Source of the DNA: Hetaerina americana
Lineage: Eukaryota > Arthropoda > Insecta > Odonata > Calopterygidae
Assembly (NCBI GenBank): GCA_022747635.1
Contig: JAKTNV010000001.1
Span: forward strand, 29,429,990-29,493,989
Length of the DNA: 64,000 nt
Direction of reading: 5' to 3'
Both the position numbers and the translations under genes were made by a program. The notes below the pieces were generated by a model. It did no database searches and was not told the DNA's origin. It worked only from the letters and a program-made list of their open reading frames with translations. Shown in pieces: positions 49,135 through 60,649 of the stretch (the first letter of the stretch is position 1; each line of letters begins with the position of its first letter).

Positions 49135-50080
49135 TTCTAATTCTACTCTACTATTTTCAAGTACAAATGGTACTCCGTGATTCTCCGAGGGGATATGTGG
49201 AACGAACCGGAAACCTGACACCATTCGTGAAATATCCGTTGTACTATTTCCGAATCACGGTAACTACTCCATTGACTACACTATGAAGACAAACAAGGGA
49301 ACCCATTAAAAAGGGCGGGCACACATGCAACACAGACACTAATTACCCTATTTTTGCGTTGATTTTTATTTTTGACGTAATATCATTCATGCAAAATAAG
49401 AAAGAATTAAGGGTATTTTACCCTGGGGGATGCCCGGTGTTACAATAATAGCTTGAGACATCTATTACAACTTTTTTCTTACGGCCATAAGGAAGCCAAT
49501 ATTTTGGATCCATTTTTTTCCTATTCGTTTATTCCATACCCTTCAAACATTGTCCCGAAACTACGCATAAAATCCTTCACAAACACAGTCATTTTATATA
49601 CAGGTGGAGCCTAAATCCGAAGCTACCTACGCGATTTTAATGTGCTGAAAATACAAAGAAAATTCACGATTCGGACAGTAAAATAAATAATAATTGACTG
49701 TGGCACATGAAAAATCTGTGATGTAGGTAAACGGGCTCAATGTGGCAAAATTGAGGCCTTAGTGGACTTTCTCTTCCATTTAAACATAATTGAAGGTTAA
49801 AAGAAGGAGATTTACGCCACAAACCGCCCCTGGGTACGAAAATATACCAATCACAGAAATAACGTTGACAACAGCTGGTTTATTTCCACAGGAAAACCCA
49901 TTCGTAAGTTCCTTCCATGACGACATTACAACCCCGAAATAGCACGAGACATGTATGGGAACCGCGACGATGAGTCAATTCCGTCAGCAGAGCGACCGCC
50001 GCGTGATATCTGGGAGAGAGTGAAACTTAGGGGTTGCATACAGCAAACCAACACTGGTTGATGTCCCTTCAACCCCAGTT
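49135..50080. other. noncoding, no recognisable gene
   Basis: AT-rich; nothing recognised. Confidence 0.5.
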
Positions 50081-50084
50081 GATG

Positions 50085-51385
50085 CTCCCCCCCACCCCAC
50101 CCCACGTCCCACTTCGCAACTCCTGCTTCGAACAACTCACCGCCGACCGACCGCCTGGAAATCAATATCAGTTTTGTGTAATCCATTAACGGGGTGTCCC
50201 TCCGCATCAAGGATTTTTCCGCTCCCATCCCCTGGGAGATCCCTCACGACGTCAGTCTAAATTTGACTTCCCCTATCTCTACGCCCCCCCCCCACCGCCA
50301 CCATGCCGGACGAACCAAGATTTCTCTCCCGTACCTCCCGTTGCCAAACTCCCCGTCCCCCCTCCATCCCTCCATCCCAACTTAATCCTCCGTTCCCATC
50401 TGCGAAATCCGCGGTAATCCACTCGCGGTTCCGCGGAGTTCCTCCGAAAAAAAAATCCTTCCAAGCCCCATTCCCTAGGTCCGCTATCCTCACTTCCCCC
50501 CCTCCACCATGCATTCGCAGAATATTCCAGCAACTCACTTCCTCCTCCTCCTCTATCTTTCCCAGCCCGCCCTTTCGCCGCTTTCAATGTCAAGGGCAAG
50601 GTCAAAAGGACCGTGACGTCACGAACGCTGCGTTCTCCGTTCTCCTCGATTCTCCACCTCACTCTCCTCTCTCTCTCTCTCTCTCGCCCATCTCCCCTCC
50701 CTTCCCTCTCACCCACCACACACCCTAACCCTCCCCTCCGCAGCAATCCCTTCCAACACACCCCCTACCTCCACCGCCCCCTCCCGCCATTCCACTTCCT
50801 TCCTTTCCGCTCGGCAGAAGTGACTTTCCCTCTCTCCTCTCGCCCTCCAGGGGTCGATGACATTTCGGGGGATATCTCGTGGAAGCGAGAAGAGCAGCTT
50901 TCGAGGGAGGCCTTGCCGGGGAACGAGGAAGAGGCGGCGGGCGTGGGGTAAGGGAGGGGGGAGTGGTCGTTCCGCGGATGGCTAGGAAAGAGAGGAGAGG
51001 TGGGGGGGATGGGTTGAGGGCGAGGACTGAAAGAGTGGGGAACCCTTCTTAAGGGACGAGCGGGAGAGGGGAGTGAGATAGACATCCACGCAAGAAGACG
51101 AAGTAACCCGTTGTTCTACCCCCCACCCATACCGTCGCCCGTCTTGTTCCCAACCGGCCCCGTTATCCCATTCCCACCCTTCCCCCCCGCTCTCCGCTCC
51201 CCCCTCGGACCACGCCCCCCTCTTTCCCTCCCCGCATCACTCCCCATTAATGAATGGACGCCCTCAGACGGGTTATGCGACATCGCACCGGGACCGTTAC
51301 GCAGTGATGCGAATTCATTTGGAGAACATAAAGAGCCGATCACCCGTTGGAGCGGCTCACGGATTTTTTAAAATGAAACGTTGCT
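50085..51385. other. GC-rich, CpG-rich block with strand switches
   Basis: C-rich on the plus strand to about 50815, with (CT)n at 50661-50688; G-rich at 50870-51080; C-rich again at 51115-51245. Frames of 75-160 codons are Pro/Ser or Gly/Arg strings. The CpG density and the CRE palindrome at 50614 fit a regulatory region, but no exon is recognised. Confidence 0.5.
50597..50621. promoter_or_regulatory. CRE palindrome with nuclear-receptor-like half site
   Basis: TGACGTCA (50614-50621) is a full cAMP-response-element palindrome. CAAGGTCA (50597-50604), nine bases upstream, resembles an extended nuclear-receptor half site. Both could occur by chance in a CpG-rich block; functional status is inferred from motif only. 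Confidence 0.22.
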
Positions 51386-51389
51386 ATTT

Positions 51390-52160
51390 TAATGCGGGCA
51401 TCTTTTCGTTTTCTTCTCCGTCCTTAAAGGCACTCAGGCCCCGAATACAGATTTGAAATAGTGAGAGGAAAAGCTGGTCGGTCTGACAGTGAGTTTACCT
51501 CGTTCAGGAAATACTATGCATGAAAGTTGGCCTGGCATCACGATACAGTTGAGAGTATGATGAAAACCATTGAGTGGTATTTCCTCCTTGGGACAATTAT
51601 GGCATCCAGATATGATGCTTCCGATCTTATTAATCAACAGGCATTTGATGATTAGCGTGTTCCTCAAAATCCTTTTAAGCATGACTCATTTCCACATATT
51701 CCGTAGTCAAAAGTTCCGAAGTAGTTGTTGCCAACGAAATATTTTCCGAAGGTTTCTAAATATCTTCTCAATGAAAAGGATGGCCATCTCCTGAGTCGAA
51801 GTCCAAAGAAATGTTAAACAATATTTAAAATTCCGAAAATACTCCCTACAATGCCGGGAGAACTGGCTGACAAATAAATAGAGGTACCCTCGGAGAAAAT
51901 AAACTTTCGAGACCAAGGAGCGGGGGACAACCATAGATAAAACAGGATTAAAGTAGATAACTGCTCCTTTAACTACTATTAGCATTTTACTCAGACTACT
52001 GCATGGGGTAGTACGATATGGTATTGAAATACCGACTCGGTATGCTCACTTGCGGCTTTCTTTTCTAGGCAAACAGAGGTCCAAAACCCTTTCTTTTAAG
52101 AAAGGCGAATGATTTTGACACTTAGGAATAGTTGTATTTTAAGGACAATATATGATAGTA
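51390..52160. other. noncoding, no recognisable gene
   Basis: AT-rich; nothing recognised. Confidence 0.5.
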
Positions 52161-52164
52161 TATT

Positions 52165-52342
52165 TGTTTGCTTGCGTGTAAGTTGAAAGGGTTTTTTCAT
52201 GAATGAGTACGTTACTTTGGGTTTAGGTTTGCATTTGATTTAGCATGTAGTTCAGTTCTCTTTTATGGGTTTTGACCTAACACCCCTCGCCACACGCCCT
52301 TGCGGCGGTTTGTAGGGTATGATATAAATGTTGATGTAGATA
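52165..52342 (+). repeat. interspersed repeat (probable LINE 3' end), longest plus-strand copy
   Basis: The core CCTAACACCCCTCGCCACAC and GCCCTTGCGGCGGTTTG is followed by a TGTTGATGTAGATA tail. Upstream of the core, about 110 bp (from TGTAAGTTGAAAGGG to GTTCTCTTTTATGGG) also aligns with the minus-strand copy at 56.9-57.1 kb, so the element is at least about 180 bp long. Confidence 0.72.
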
Positions 52343-52344
52343 AT

Positions 52345-52955
52345 ACCTTTTCTAAAGGTAAAGCACTAAAGTAACGCTTAGCTAAAAGAATATATTTAAA
52401 CTCGTTGGTAAGCAAATAGGATCAATTTCGGTCCCATTATTCCAAATTGGTTTCCTCATTATCCCTACCCTCGGCTAAGATTTCCTCTATTTTAGTAACA
52501 GAAACCAGATGATATCGACCGCAACGGTCCTTCCCATACGCTCCTCTACTGTAGTTCACAGACGAGCGCAAGGATAGACTGTATCGAATTGATGTAATTT
52601 TCAAAGTCTCGCACTGCTACATTACTCCTGTATCATATTTCAAAGGGAAAAGTTTGAATATTTTCGGTGAGAGATGGCCGAAACGAAAGGAATCAATATA
52701 TTTCGCCAACTAGCCGTTGCGTCGTCCCTCCACGCGAAGTGAAGAGCGCCGGAGACTGAAAATTGTATGGAGACCGTCAAAATATACGCATTCGAATCTT
52801 TTCCGTTCGTGAAGGCGTCAAGCGTCCATTCCGATAACCCCAAAGGTGGCACGAAATGCCGTTCCATGCGGTTGTAACTACACCTAACGGTAAAATATTT
52901 GTTTTCGGGGTTCGGGAAAATTGGAAATGAAGAGCAAAAGGAAAGTAATCGGAAT
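52345..52955. other. noncoding, no recognisable gene
   Basis: Nothing recognised. Confidence 0.45.
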
Positions 52956-52959
52956 ATAG

Positions 52960-53300
52960 TATATTTTTGCTTTCGCTCTTTTGGATCCAGGGTTCTTTGT
53001 TCTTTCCCTTCTCCAATTCACGGTTTCCCACTTCCTCCACTTTTCCCTTCTCCTCGCCATCCTCCCATCTCACTTCGCCGATACGCCGCCACCCCCCCCC
53101 CCCACACACAAAACTTCCCCCTCAACGCAACCCATCGCATCTCTCTCCCGGAATAAATCGTTTTTTTCCCGTCTGTTGCTCTTTCCTTTCGCTTTCTCAC
53201 CCCGCCTCACGCTTTGTGCGGAATCATATCCCCGGTTTTTTTCCCGGCGCACTTCTTGGAAGCTTCCATGAGGTTGTCCCACGCACGCCCGAAGCAAGAA
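52960..53300. other. pyrimidine-rich block
   Basis: C/T-rich plus strand with a C run at 53092-53103. Frames of 75-115 codons on both strands are compositional. Confidence 0.45.
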
Positions 53301-53304
53301 ATCC

Positions 53305-54475
53305 TACGACCTAATAATATATTTTCGATCAACTGCGGCTCAATTACAAATGACCTTCACCGTCACTTATTTCCTGCAAAATATGTCATTAATTGGTTCA
53401 CAATTCCTGTTCGACAGCTCGATCTTTCCAAGAATCGACATGAATTTCAACAGAAATTCAGTTGCATTTAATTCGACTGATTGAGAATCGAGAACATAGC
53501 CGTGGAATCAAATCACTTGAACATGCTCTCCTTTAATTATTTATTATTCATTTTTTCGTTTGTTTCATTACTGTTAAAACATACAGGTGTAGTATTTGGA
53601 TGCAACACTTTACTGAGCTAAGGCACTATTTTTTCGATTATAGGAATTAAATTGTGAATGATTTACTAAAAGAAGGTGCTAAAGTTCAAGTGAAATATTT
53701 AAAGCACCCACGCTTAAGTATTAACTACACCAATGAACTGCACTTGAAAGTAAATAAAGTCAATCATTAAAAATGTTAACTTTTGATGTTTTCATTTTCA
53801 TATAACATTTTTCATTTAAACATCATGTAAGTACGTATTTTTCTTCATAGGGTTAAACTTATTTTATTGTTAGAAATAATGTCTATGGCTATTCTACTTT
53901 CAAGGTGTTGGTTTTAGTCGTTTTTTTAGCATTTCATAATCCCAGACGCCCTACACTGAAGTTCACATTCCGTTTACTTTGCACATTAAAAGATAAAAGG
54001 GACAAATATTAAAAATTAGATATTACCTATGCTTAAATAGCATTATTTTATTGAATTTTAAAATTTATTGAAGGCGTATTATAATTGTGGGTGAAGCCGC
54101 ATAGATTAACAGCTAGTCAATAAATATTTTCGCATTTAAAAGGGAGATTTGGAGTCTTTGCAAAGATTAGTTTGTTAAGATTATTTGAATGTGTTCGCGT
54201 GAATAATACAGAATTATTGGGGCTTGATGAGATTTTGTTGTAACGGACGCTCGGAATATTGTTTAATTAAGTGCGCGACATTGTTGAGTTTATGTGCTAA
54301 AAACATGGAGGAAAACATCAAAAAATGGGGTTTTTCGAAATTTCAGGATGTTTCGCAGAGAAAATGGCAAATCTAATCCCGTCATTCAAAAGAACGAAAA
54401 AAATACACGAAAAATAATTATTTTGAAGTTTGCTAAAAATTACCTACATAAACTAAAATTTTTTTAAAAAATTCA
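53305..54475. other. AT-rich noncoding stretch
   Basis: Among the most AT-rich parts of the window; no open frame of note. Confidence 0.55.
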
Positions 54476-54480
54476 AATAT

Positions 54481-54600
54481 TTTTCCTGAGCTCAATTTTA
54501 ATTGAAAAAATCTGAAAAAAAATTAGAATGTTTTTGGGCATTAAAATGTATATTCATGAATTTTTTCAGATTTTTTAAAGCTAAGGATCGCTCAGGAAAA
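54481..54600. repeat. nested inverted repeat (decayed foldback)
   Basis: Two inverted pairs share one centre of symmetry: an outer 11-bp pair (54481-54491 TTTTCCTGAGC with 54590-54600 GCTCAGGAAAA) and an inner 16-bp pair (54505-54520 with 54561-54576, AAAAAATCTGAAAAAA and its complement). The 13-bp gaps between outer and inner arms are equal on both sides. AT-rich sequence outside is also roughly symmetric. Consistent with an old foldback or MITE-like element; no target duplication found. Confidence 0.7.
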
Positions 54601-54604
54601 TTTT

Positions 54605-55425
54605 TTTTCGAAAAAACATATTTTGTGATAGGAGACCCCTGGGGCCACCTTGGGAGCTAACAATTTGGCTAAAGCGGTTTCTAAGTATTTACTTTCGAGT
54701 GCCCAATCAAAAATAAGAATCCAGCCGAGTGCAGATTTTACCATCTTATATCCTTTAAACTTTCTTTTTTTCTTCGTGGAAGATATCAACTACAAATTGA
54801 TACAAAACCTTTGATTAATGCATTATATATTATTATCCCTTCAAAGTTTTCAATGGAGTCAAAATTAAGGATTAGGGCTGGATAAATGCGAGGCTGAAGA
54901 GTAATGGGATATTAGTGAATGAAACACACGAACGATATGAATCATTATCCCAAAATGAAGAAACTACGCGTAATAATTTCATTTTCCCTCTTCTACAGGA
55001 TCATTATTCGCAACAAAATTGACACGCCCTTCATTTTTTGTCAGACATTCGCGTCAAAAGAGGCAATAGGTATCTCATTTGCTGGTGAAAGACATCCAAG
55101 AGGACGAAAGATATGAAAACTATATTTGCCCTTACTCCCAGAAATTATTACAAGATGCACAAAAATATATCATGTACACCTGAATTAATACAGAAGCAGT
55201 AATTACTTTTAGTTTTGATTTTCTGGCAGTATCTGTCAATGAAATGGTATACAAAAATAATACGCCAATTTCTTCAAAGTATTAATCTTTTGGTGATCTT
55301 TTTGACGGTTTGTTGTACCAATGATACCAACAAATGATAGGATCTCCTCGCTGCTAATTCCTTCGCTCTCTTCAACGCCTGACACTCCCTATTCTCCAGC
55401 ACCATTCCCGTGTCTCCCACTCGCA
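54605..55425. other. noncoding, no recognisable gene
   Basis: AT-rich. 55330-55430 on the minus strand reads as a short open frame (NRECQALKRAKELAARRS) that looks protein-like, but I cannot place it. Confidence 0.4.
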
Positions 55426-55427
55426 CT

Positions 55428-55492
55428 ACATCTGCATGGTACTCTGCAAGCTATAACTAGGATTTGTGGTAAAGAATGATTCCATAGAAGGC
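55428..55492 (-). repeat. short interspersed repeat (probable LINE 3' end), subtype B
   Basis: Reverse strand: TTTACCACAAATCCTAG, TAGCTTGCAGAGTACC, ATGCAGATGTAG. Same layout as the copy at 39.94 kb. Confidence 0.6.
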
Positions 55493-55739
55493 ATTTCATT
55501 TCAAAATTTAACTTTGCCTTAAACGTTATTTGTCAATAAAAATATAAAATATGAACAATGAATTTAACAACGAAGGTAATATTAAATGTACCTACATACA
55601 CTGTACACATGTAAGAGCAAAATACTACTCTAAGTATGCGGAAAGATCTGCTAGCAGCAAGAAGAACAATTAAATAAGTTTTGGCAAAACAATGAAAGCA
55701 TTCTAGGTTATTTACAGTTCAGGAAATGTTTTCCGTTTC

Positions 55740-56370
55740 TTCTCTGTATACATCGCCCCTCAGTGGTTGAATTTGAAATTGCGGCACATACAGTCATTCA
55801 TTCCCTTCGATCAGTTCTCTTCTGTCCGCACGTCCTCCCTCACCCCACTCTCCTTCCGACTTGGGCGTTTCCCTGGAGCGAGTTTCACTTGGACGATCGA
55901 GCGCTACTCGCGCGCGCGGGAACGACCGAATCTTCCACGGTTACGAATACGCCCTTACCTCTTCCTTCTTCCTTCGGGAACTCTTTTATTGCATATTTTC
56001 CCCAGAAGGATCCCTTGAGTGGGTCGTATTCGTGCGGCGGGAGGGCGAATGCAACAAAGAATACGACGGTACCAATAAATCATAGCAGTAATTCTACATT
56101 TACTCTTAGGCAAACTCTCACACGAGGAGGGGGGGGATAGTAATGCCTCTTGATCTCTATTTATTTCTAGTCGCCCCAACACTATCCCATTTCCCCCATC
56201 TTCTTTCATTTCGCTTGCAGTGCCACTCTGAAATATGGGAGGAGAGGGCACTCAAGGGCTATAATAGAATTTGCGGCTTCAATTCTCGCTTCGGGGAGAA
56301 ACCCTGGGACACCGTAGATATACTATTAAGAAACGAGAGGCGGTTCCGCTCGAGCTAAAACCACTTCTTC
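55740..56370. other. moderately GC-rich balanced block
   Basis: CpG-containing with little strand bias, ending with a run of G at 56131-56137. Frames up to 125 codons with no recognised domain. Confidence 0.35.
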
Positions 56371-56374
56371 CGCA

Positions 56375-56825
56375 AAGCAATATATAAAGAGCATAGAAAA
56401 AGAAATTGAGTGAATGATTCTAACATGGTGATAGTATTATGGCTGACGGACGTGGATATACCACATGATTCGATGAATACACAAACACAAGGTTGGTGAA
56501 TGAATTGAATATTCTATGAACCTTAGTTATTACGCAACTTTCACTCAGTTATCCTAATGCATATTCATGTTTTCGGTTGCAAAATGGGATTCTCGTATGC
56601 TTGGTTATTTAACATACTTGTAAATATTATTCCAGGCGGGAAATGAATGGGTCTTTTATTCATCTATTTACTATCTCGCGTGCACCTTGTAATTGCTGTA
56701 TTTTCTCGGTTGTCGCTGGTATTTTTAGTAAAAAAAATACGGGATTTATGTCAGAGAACTTTATGGTCTATTATTTGGTAGAATAAATTTTCCAAAGAAG
56801 AGGTCCAATTCTCCCTTCAAAGTAC
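56375..56825. other. noncoding, no recognisable gene
   Basis: AT-rich; nothing recognised. Confidence 0.5.
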
Positions 56826-56827
56826 CA

Positions 56828-56890
56828 ATTAACTCCCTCATACTAGGAGGGAGTTAATCCAACGCTCACACTTAGGGAGGGAGTTAATCA
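56828..56890. repeat. 12-bp hairpin plus direct repeat
   Basis: ATTAACTCCCTC (56828-56839) and its perfect complement GAGGGAGTTAAT (56847-56858) form a hairpin with a 7-base loop. The right arm is repeated directly at about 56877-56888, within a longer shared string AGGGAGTTAATC. Confidence 0.9.
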
Positions 56891-56896
56891 GCGGCC

Positions 56897-57125
56897 TACA
56901 TCTATATCTACACAATACCACGAAAGCCGCCGCAAGAGCGTGTGGCGGGGGGTTTTAGGACACCATCCGTAAAACAGAATGCAACCACATGCAAAACAAA
57001 CAAAAGCGTCCCGATTCTCGCACCCACAGACGAATATATTCATACAAAAATCCATTTAAACTTACGCTCATGTACGGACAACTAACATACACAAGGACAT
57101 GAATCTACAAACGCACACGATATCT
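56897..57125 (-). repeat. interspersed repeat (probable LINE 3' end), longest minus-strand copy
   Basis: Reverse strand: GTCCTAAAACCCCCCGCC, ACACGCTCTTGCGGCGGC and TGTGTAGATATAGATGTAGG. Upstream on the same strand, GCGTAAGTTTAAATGG and TTTTGCATGTGGTTGCATTC align with the copy at 52.2 kb. The AGATATAGATGTAG end is the 3' terminus. Confidence 0.74.
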
Positions 57126-57129
57126 GACC

Positions 57130-57595
57130 TTAATGCTACCTGGCACTTATCTTACCCGCCAGATACCGAAAGGGCAATACTAAAAGAGTGTCCGATCATT
57201 TCTAACTGTCGCGCAAATGAAGAGGATTGCCTTCCATGAACTTAATGCCACGATAACCTACTCTAAAAATCGTTATTTGTGAAAGAAAGGTAAATGATGC
57301 GTAGATCTTAAAATTTTTCCTCATCCAGTTCAAAGAATGCATGCGTATAAACAACTCTTTCACTTACGCCTGCTATGGAATCACCCCTGCCACGCATCCT
57401 GGGCGTGGCTTGAATGTAGAAGTAAAAATTGTTTGCTGAGGTGGTACCTAAAGCGAATCAAAACAGAGATGCTTCCTTCATTACCACGCCCTGTGTCTTG
57501 ACGGCTTTCTCACTCTTCAAATAATCAGATACGCATAAGTATTCCTTAATAATCAGCAGACAAACTTTTGTCGTTTGACATGCATTCTAACTTGG
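57130..57595. other. noncoding, no recognisable gene
   Basis: Nothing recognised. Confidence 0.45.
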
Positions 57596-57599
57596 AAAA

Positions 57600-58090
57600 A
57601 CCACGTTTAATTCCAATATTTTCGAATTCTACCGTCGCCTCTCTAAACTTCGTTCAACTTCCTCAGCGGGGGACTTCGCTCAAGGTCATTCCGTCCTTAG
57701 GCGGAAGGCATGGGATGTTCTATAAAAATGATCGGGCAGTGCGGGAAAGCGAGAAGGGTGGGGGGGGGGATGGCGACGCTAGAAAACCTCTGCCGCACGC
57801 CCTGGAACCGTTTGCCTTCAAACTCTCCAAAATCTTTCCCCCCCCCCAGGCAGATGAGGAAACGTCGCCTTTGCGAAGGAGTTTCCATTTGTCTTTGACC
57901 CCCCGTCACTTTCTTCCCTCACCGGACAACTTGAACCATCCATCGCCTTCCGTTCGGGCCGGAAGGAACCCACTCATTACGCCCGGGGGCGCTGTGGCTG
58001 ATCGACTGCGAGCGGTCGTCTCCCGCCGCGACGCCGATTACGTCGGCGGATCGCATCCAAGTGTCCCCGGGGCTGCTTAATCCTAAACGC
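57600..58090. other. GC-rich, CpG-rich block
   Basis: Balanced CpG-rich sequence with a 170-codon plus-strand frame (57568-58080). The peptide is mixed rather than purely low complexity but has no recognisable domain, and overlapping frames are open on the other strand too. Gene status unresolved. Confidence 0.35.
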
Positions 58091-58094
58091 CGAC

Positions 58095-58740
58095 CCAAAA
58101 ACACATGACATTATCACACGGACATGATGCAACAAGGTTTCAAGGATTGTTTCATACCACTTGGTTAGCTCCTTCACTTGCTCTGAAGATAATGGCTCCT
58201 GGAGTGCAAGTTAAGTGAATCTAAGACAAAAAAAACTCGACGATAAAGAAACGAACGGCACAGGAAGGCGTGTCGATAGAGATTAATGCATTTTTCGAAA
58301 TTATCAAAATCCTACCCTTACTTATTTTGGATTTATAAACAACGTAGATGATTAATCTATAATATTTCCTCGCGTGTTCCAGCTACCAATAATCTGAAAA
58401 TATGCCAGCAATTCGCACCATTTATGTCACACAAAGCTGCTGATATAGTGGTCGTACCATTCTATTTTTCTCTCCGCCTTTTTCCCCGAGCGTCCTCTCA
58501 TTCCCTTAAACCACCCACGCCCATGCGCAAGAGTGACACATTGTGGTCCATGTTCCTAAATTTATGAGATTTTTGGGGGATACTTTTTTTAAAGGGCCCA
58601 ACAGTAAAGATTTGTGCGCAATGTTTATCCCACGGTTTGGGCACCAGTATTTTATTTCTGGATTCCACCGATTTCCTATGGTTTCAAAGGAAAACCACAT
58701 AAGATGTAAATGGTATCATTTGAAAGATAAATGGACAGAA
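58095..58740. other. noncoding, no recognisable gene
   Basis: Nothing recognised. Confidence 0.45.
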
Positions 58741-58744
58741 TGAA

Positions 58745-59260
58745 AGGAGTGTCAAGAGAAGAAATGCGTTAGTGGGATAAGACTTTGCAAGATTATGAGA
58801 ATTGATGGAAGGTGAATTAATTAGTTCAAAAGTAAAGATGTGTATAAAAGAGCATCTAAGACTCGTAGGGAGCATAGTGCTTTATGGATATGCAACTGGG
58901 TGTTTGAGGAAAACGGATGGGCGTAAATTTAAAGCTTTTGTGATTTGGGTGTGGTTGAGAATGGAGAAAATAAGATTGATAGAGAGAAAAAGAAACGTTT
59001 TTTTGTAAAGCAAAGTTTAAAATGCGGTGTGCGAAGAGAGGAAGTTGCCAGAGGACATCTGAAAAAGCCGGAGAATGTGGGTGGAGGAAATACTGAAAGT
59101 AGTGGGATGTTGAAGGCCTTGTTCGAAGGGCGAATGTTCGGTAAACGGTGTAGATGAAGGGAGAAAATGGGCTTTTTAGATAGCATGAGAGCTGACAGAA
59201 GTCACGAATAAATAAAGAAAAAGCTGCGAGATTTCTGGCCAACAAAACGAAGTTCTCGTG
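58745..59260 (+). pseudogene. decayed LINE reverse transcriptase tail
   Basis: Plus-strand motifs in order: RRNALVG*DFARL*ELMEGE (cf. RRIALGKEAFTRRRELMTG at 2.5 kb), VGSIVLYGYATGCL, KFKAFVIWVWLRMEKIRLIE (cf. LEAFEMWVWRRMEKVKWTE), then after frameshifts EGRMFGKRCR*REKMGFLDS and MRADRSHE*IKKKLRDF. The MEKIR form links it to the same subfamily as the fragment at 2.2-2.8 kb, and unlike that copy it retains the basic C-terminal tail. Several stops and frameshifts; no catalytic box. Confidence 0.75.
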
Positions 59261-59264
59261 ATAA

Positions 59265-60575
59265 GTAGAATATAATTTGGAAGTAGGTCTCCTTAGCAGT
59301 GACGTTGAAAACACTTCCTTAATAATTGAAGTGCTCTAATGGCTTAGTTTACACCCTCCAACTCAGCCAACCTATTTCTTGAAAAGCTTGCTTATCTTAA
59401 GGCTGATCCCATACATATGGCTGATCCCACAAAGGTTCTGATTATGCTATGCTCAGCAAAATAATCCTCAAAAAGGTCTCTTAATGATGAAATTACGGAT
59501 TGCAAAATAAAATTTCACTAGAGACTGTAAAAGTCACAAGTTTTTCAACAACAGAGAATTGTGTGTTTCACCAAGCACATAAAGATGTAGCAACTCTGTC
59601 GTAGACCGAAAATAACGAGTAGAATAAGAGTTAAGTTTTACAGCAATAAATGTTCGTATCTCAAGGGGTAATAAAATGTTCACTTGTCTTTCGCGAAATA
59701 AGACATGGATAAGGAGGGGGAAATGAGTCGTTTGCAACACTTGAAATCCAAATAGCTGTTATCCGGTCGGCTGCTCGCACCAGCGAAACTTGCTTAAATC
59801 AGATTTAACAGGCCTCTCCGAGAACACAGAAGGGTATTTCAAAAGCCGTCCTTCACATTCTTTTATGTTCCCTACGAATAATTTCCGCTGTGGAGACTTA
59901 CTGGACTCAGTATCTAAGTCAATTACGGCCATAGCTTAATAATTATTCATACTTTATTTCGTGATTGAAAAGCGGATTCATCGAGGTGTTCAGCAGGGGT
60001 GAGTAATGTCGAGAATAAAGAGAAAATATGTAAAGACAAGAAAGGGTCTTTCATTATAAAAAGTGATTCAAGACAGATTTGTTTGATGCGAGGGTATGGC
60101 AAATTTTTAATTTCTTTCGTCCACGAAGGTTACTCAGAAAAAGTCAAAACTTTCAGAAATAATATTTTAAACTTGATTAATATCAGCAAAGAACTACCTA
60201 GCATGTTGAAACATCGCCGGCGTAGGAGAGTATGCTAATGGCACGAAATACCTGCCCTAGTTTTAGGTCTAAGTGAATGCAAAGCATTTTAATTAAAAAT
60301 AACTCAACCATTCAAACATTACCCATAATTCGAATTCGAGTATCCGCTCAACTATTCTTTCCCGAATTCCAATCTTACAAAATATATTTAAGTTTTGTCG
60401 GAGGAAATGAGTGGCGCACAGACAATTTCTGCCTCAAAATCGGGGCTGTACTTATATTTCAGGACGGTATTTTAATTTACCTTTCCACATAAAGAATAGC
60501 ATGCGAAATTTGATTGTTTTAATTAGGTGGAATATTTGAATGAAAGAGAAAATAGAAACGAGGGAGTACATATAC
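59265..60575. other. noncoding, no recognisable gene
   Basis: AT-rich; frames below 80 codons with no recognised relative. Confidence 0.5.
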
Positions 60576-60583
60576 AGAATTAT

Positions 60584-60645
60584 ACATTTACACAGTGCCC
60601 CGAAAGCCGTCGCAAAGGCGTGTGGCGGAGTGTGTTAGGACACTA
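60584..60645 (-). repeat. short interspersed repeat (probable LINE 3' end), subtype A
   Basis: Reverse strand: GTCCTAACACACTCCGCCAC, ACGCCTTTGCGACGGCTTTC and GGGGCACTGTGTAAATGTA. Only the terminal roughly 60 bp are present. Confidence 0.7.
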
Positions 60646-60649
60646 TCAT

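Noticed and set aside
55330..55430. Protein-like minus-strand string NRECQALKRAKELAARRS
   Set aside because: About 35 codons only, with no recognisable family and no splice context.
57568..58080. 170-codon plus-strand frame in a CpG-rich block
   Set aside because: No domain recognised and frames are open on the opposite strand as well; left as unresolved rather than called.
59975..60060. RGVQQG*VMSR-like string resembling the RT motif RGVRQGCVLSP
   Set aside because: Too short, interrupted by a stop, and no other polymerase motif follows in the expected place.
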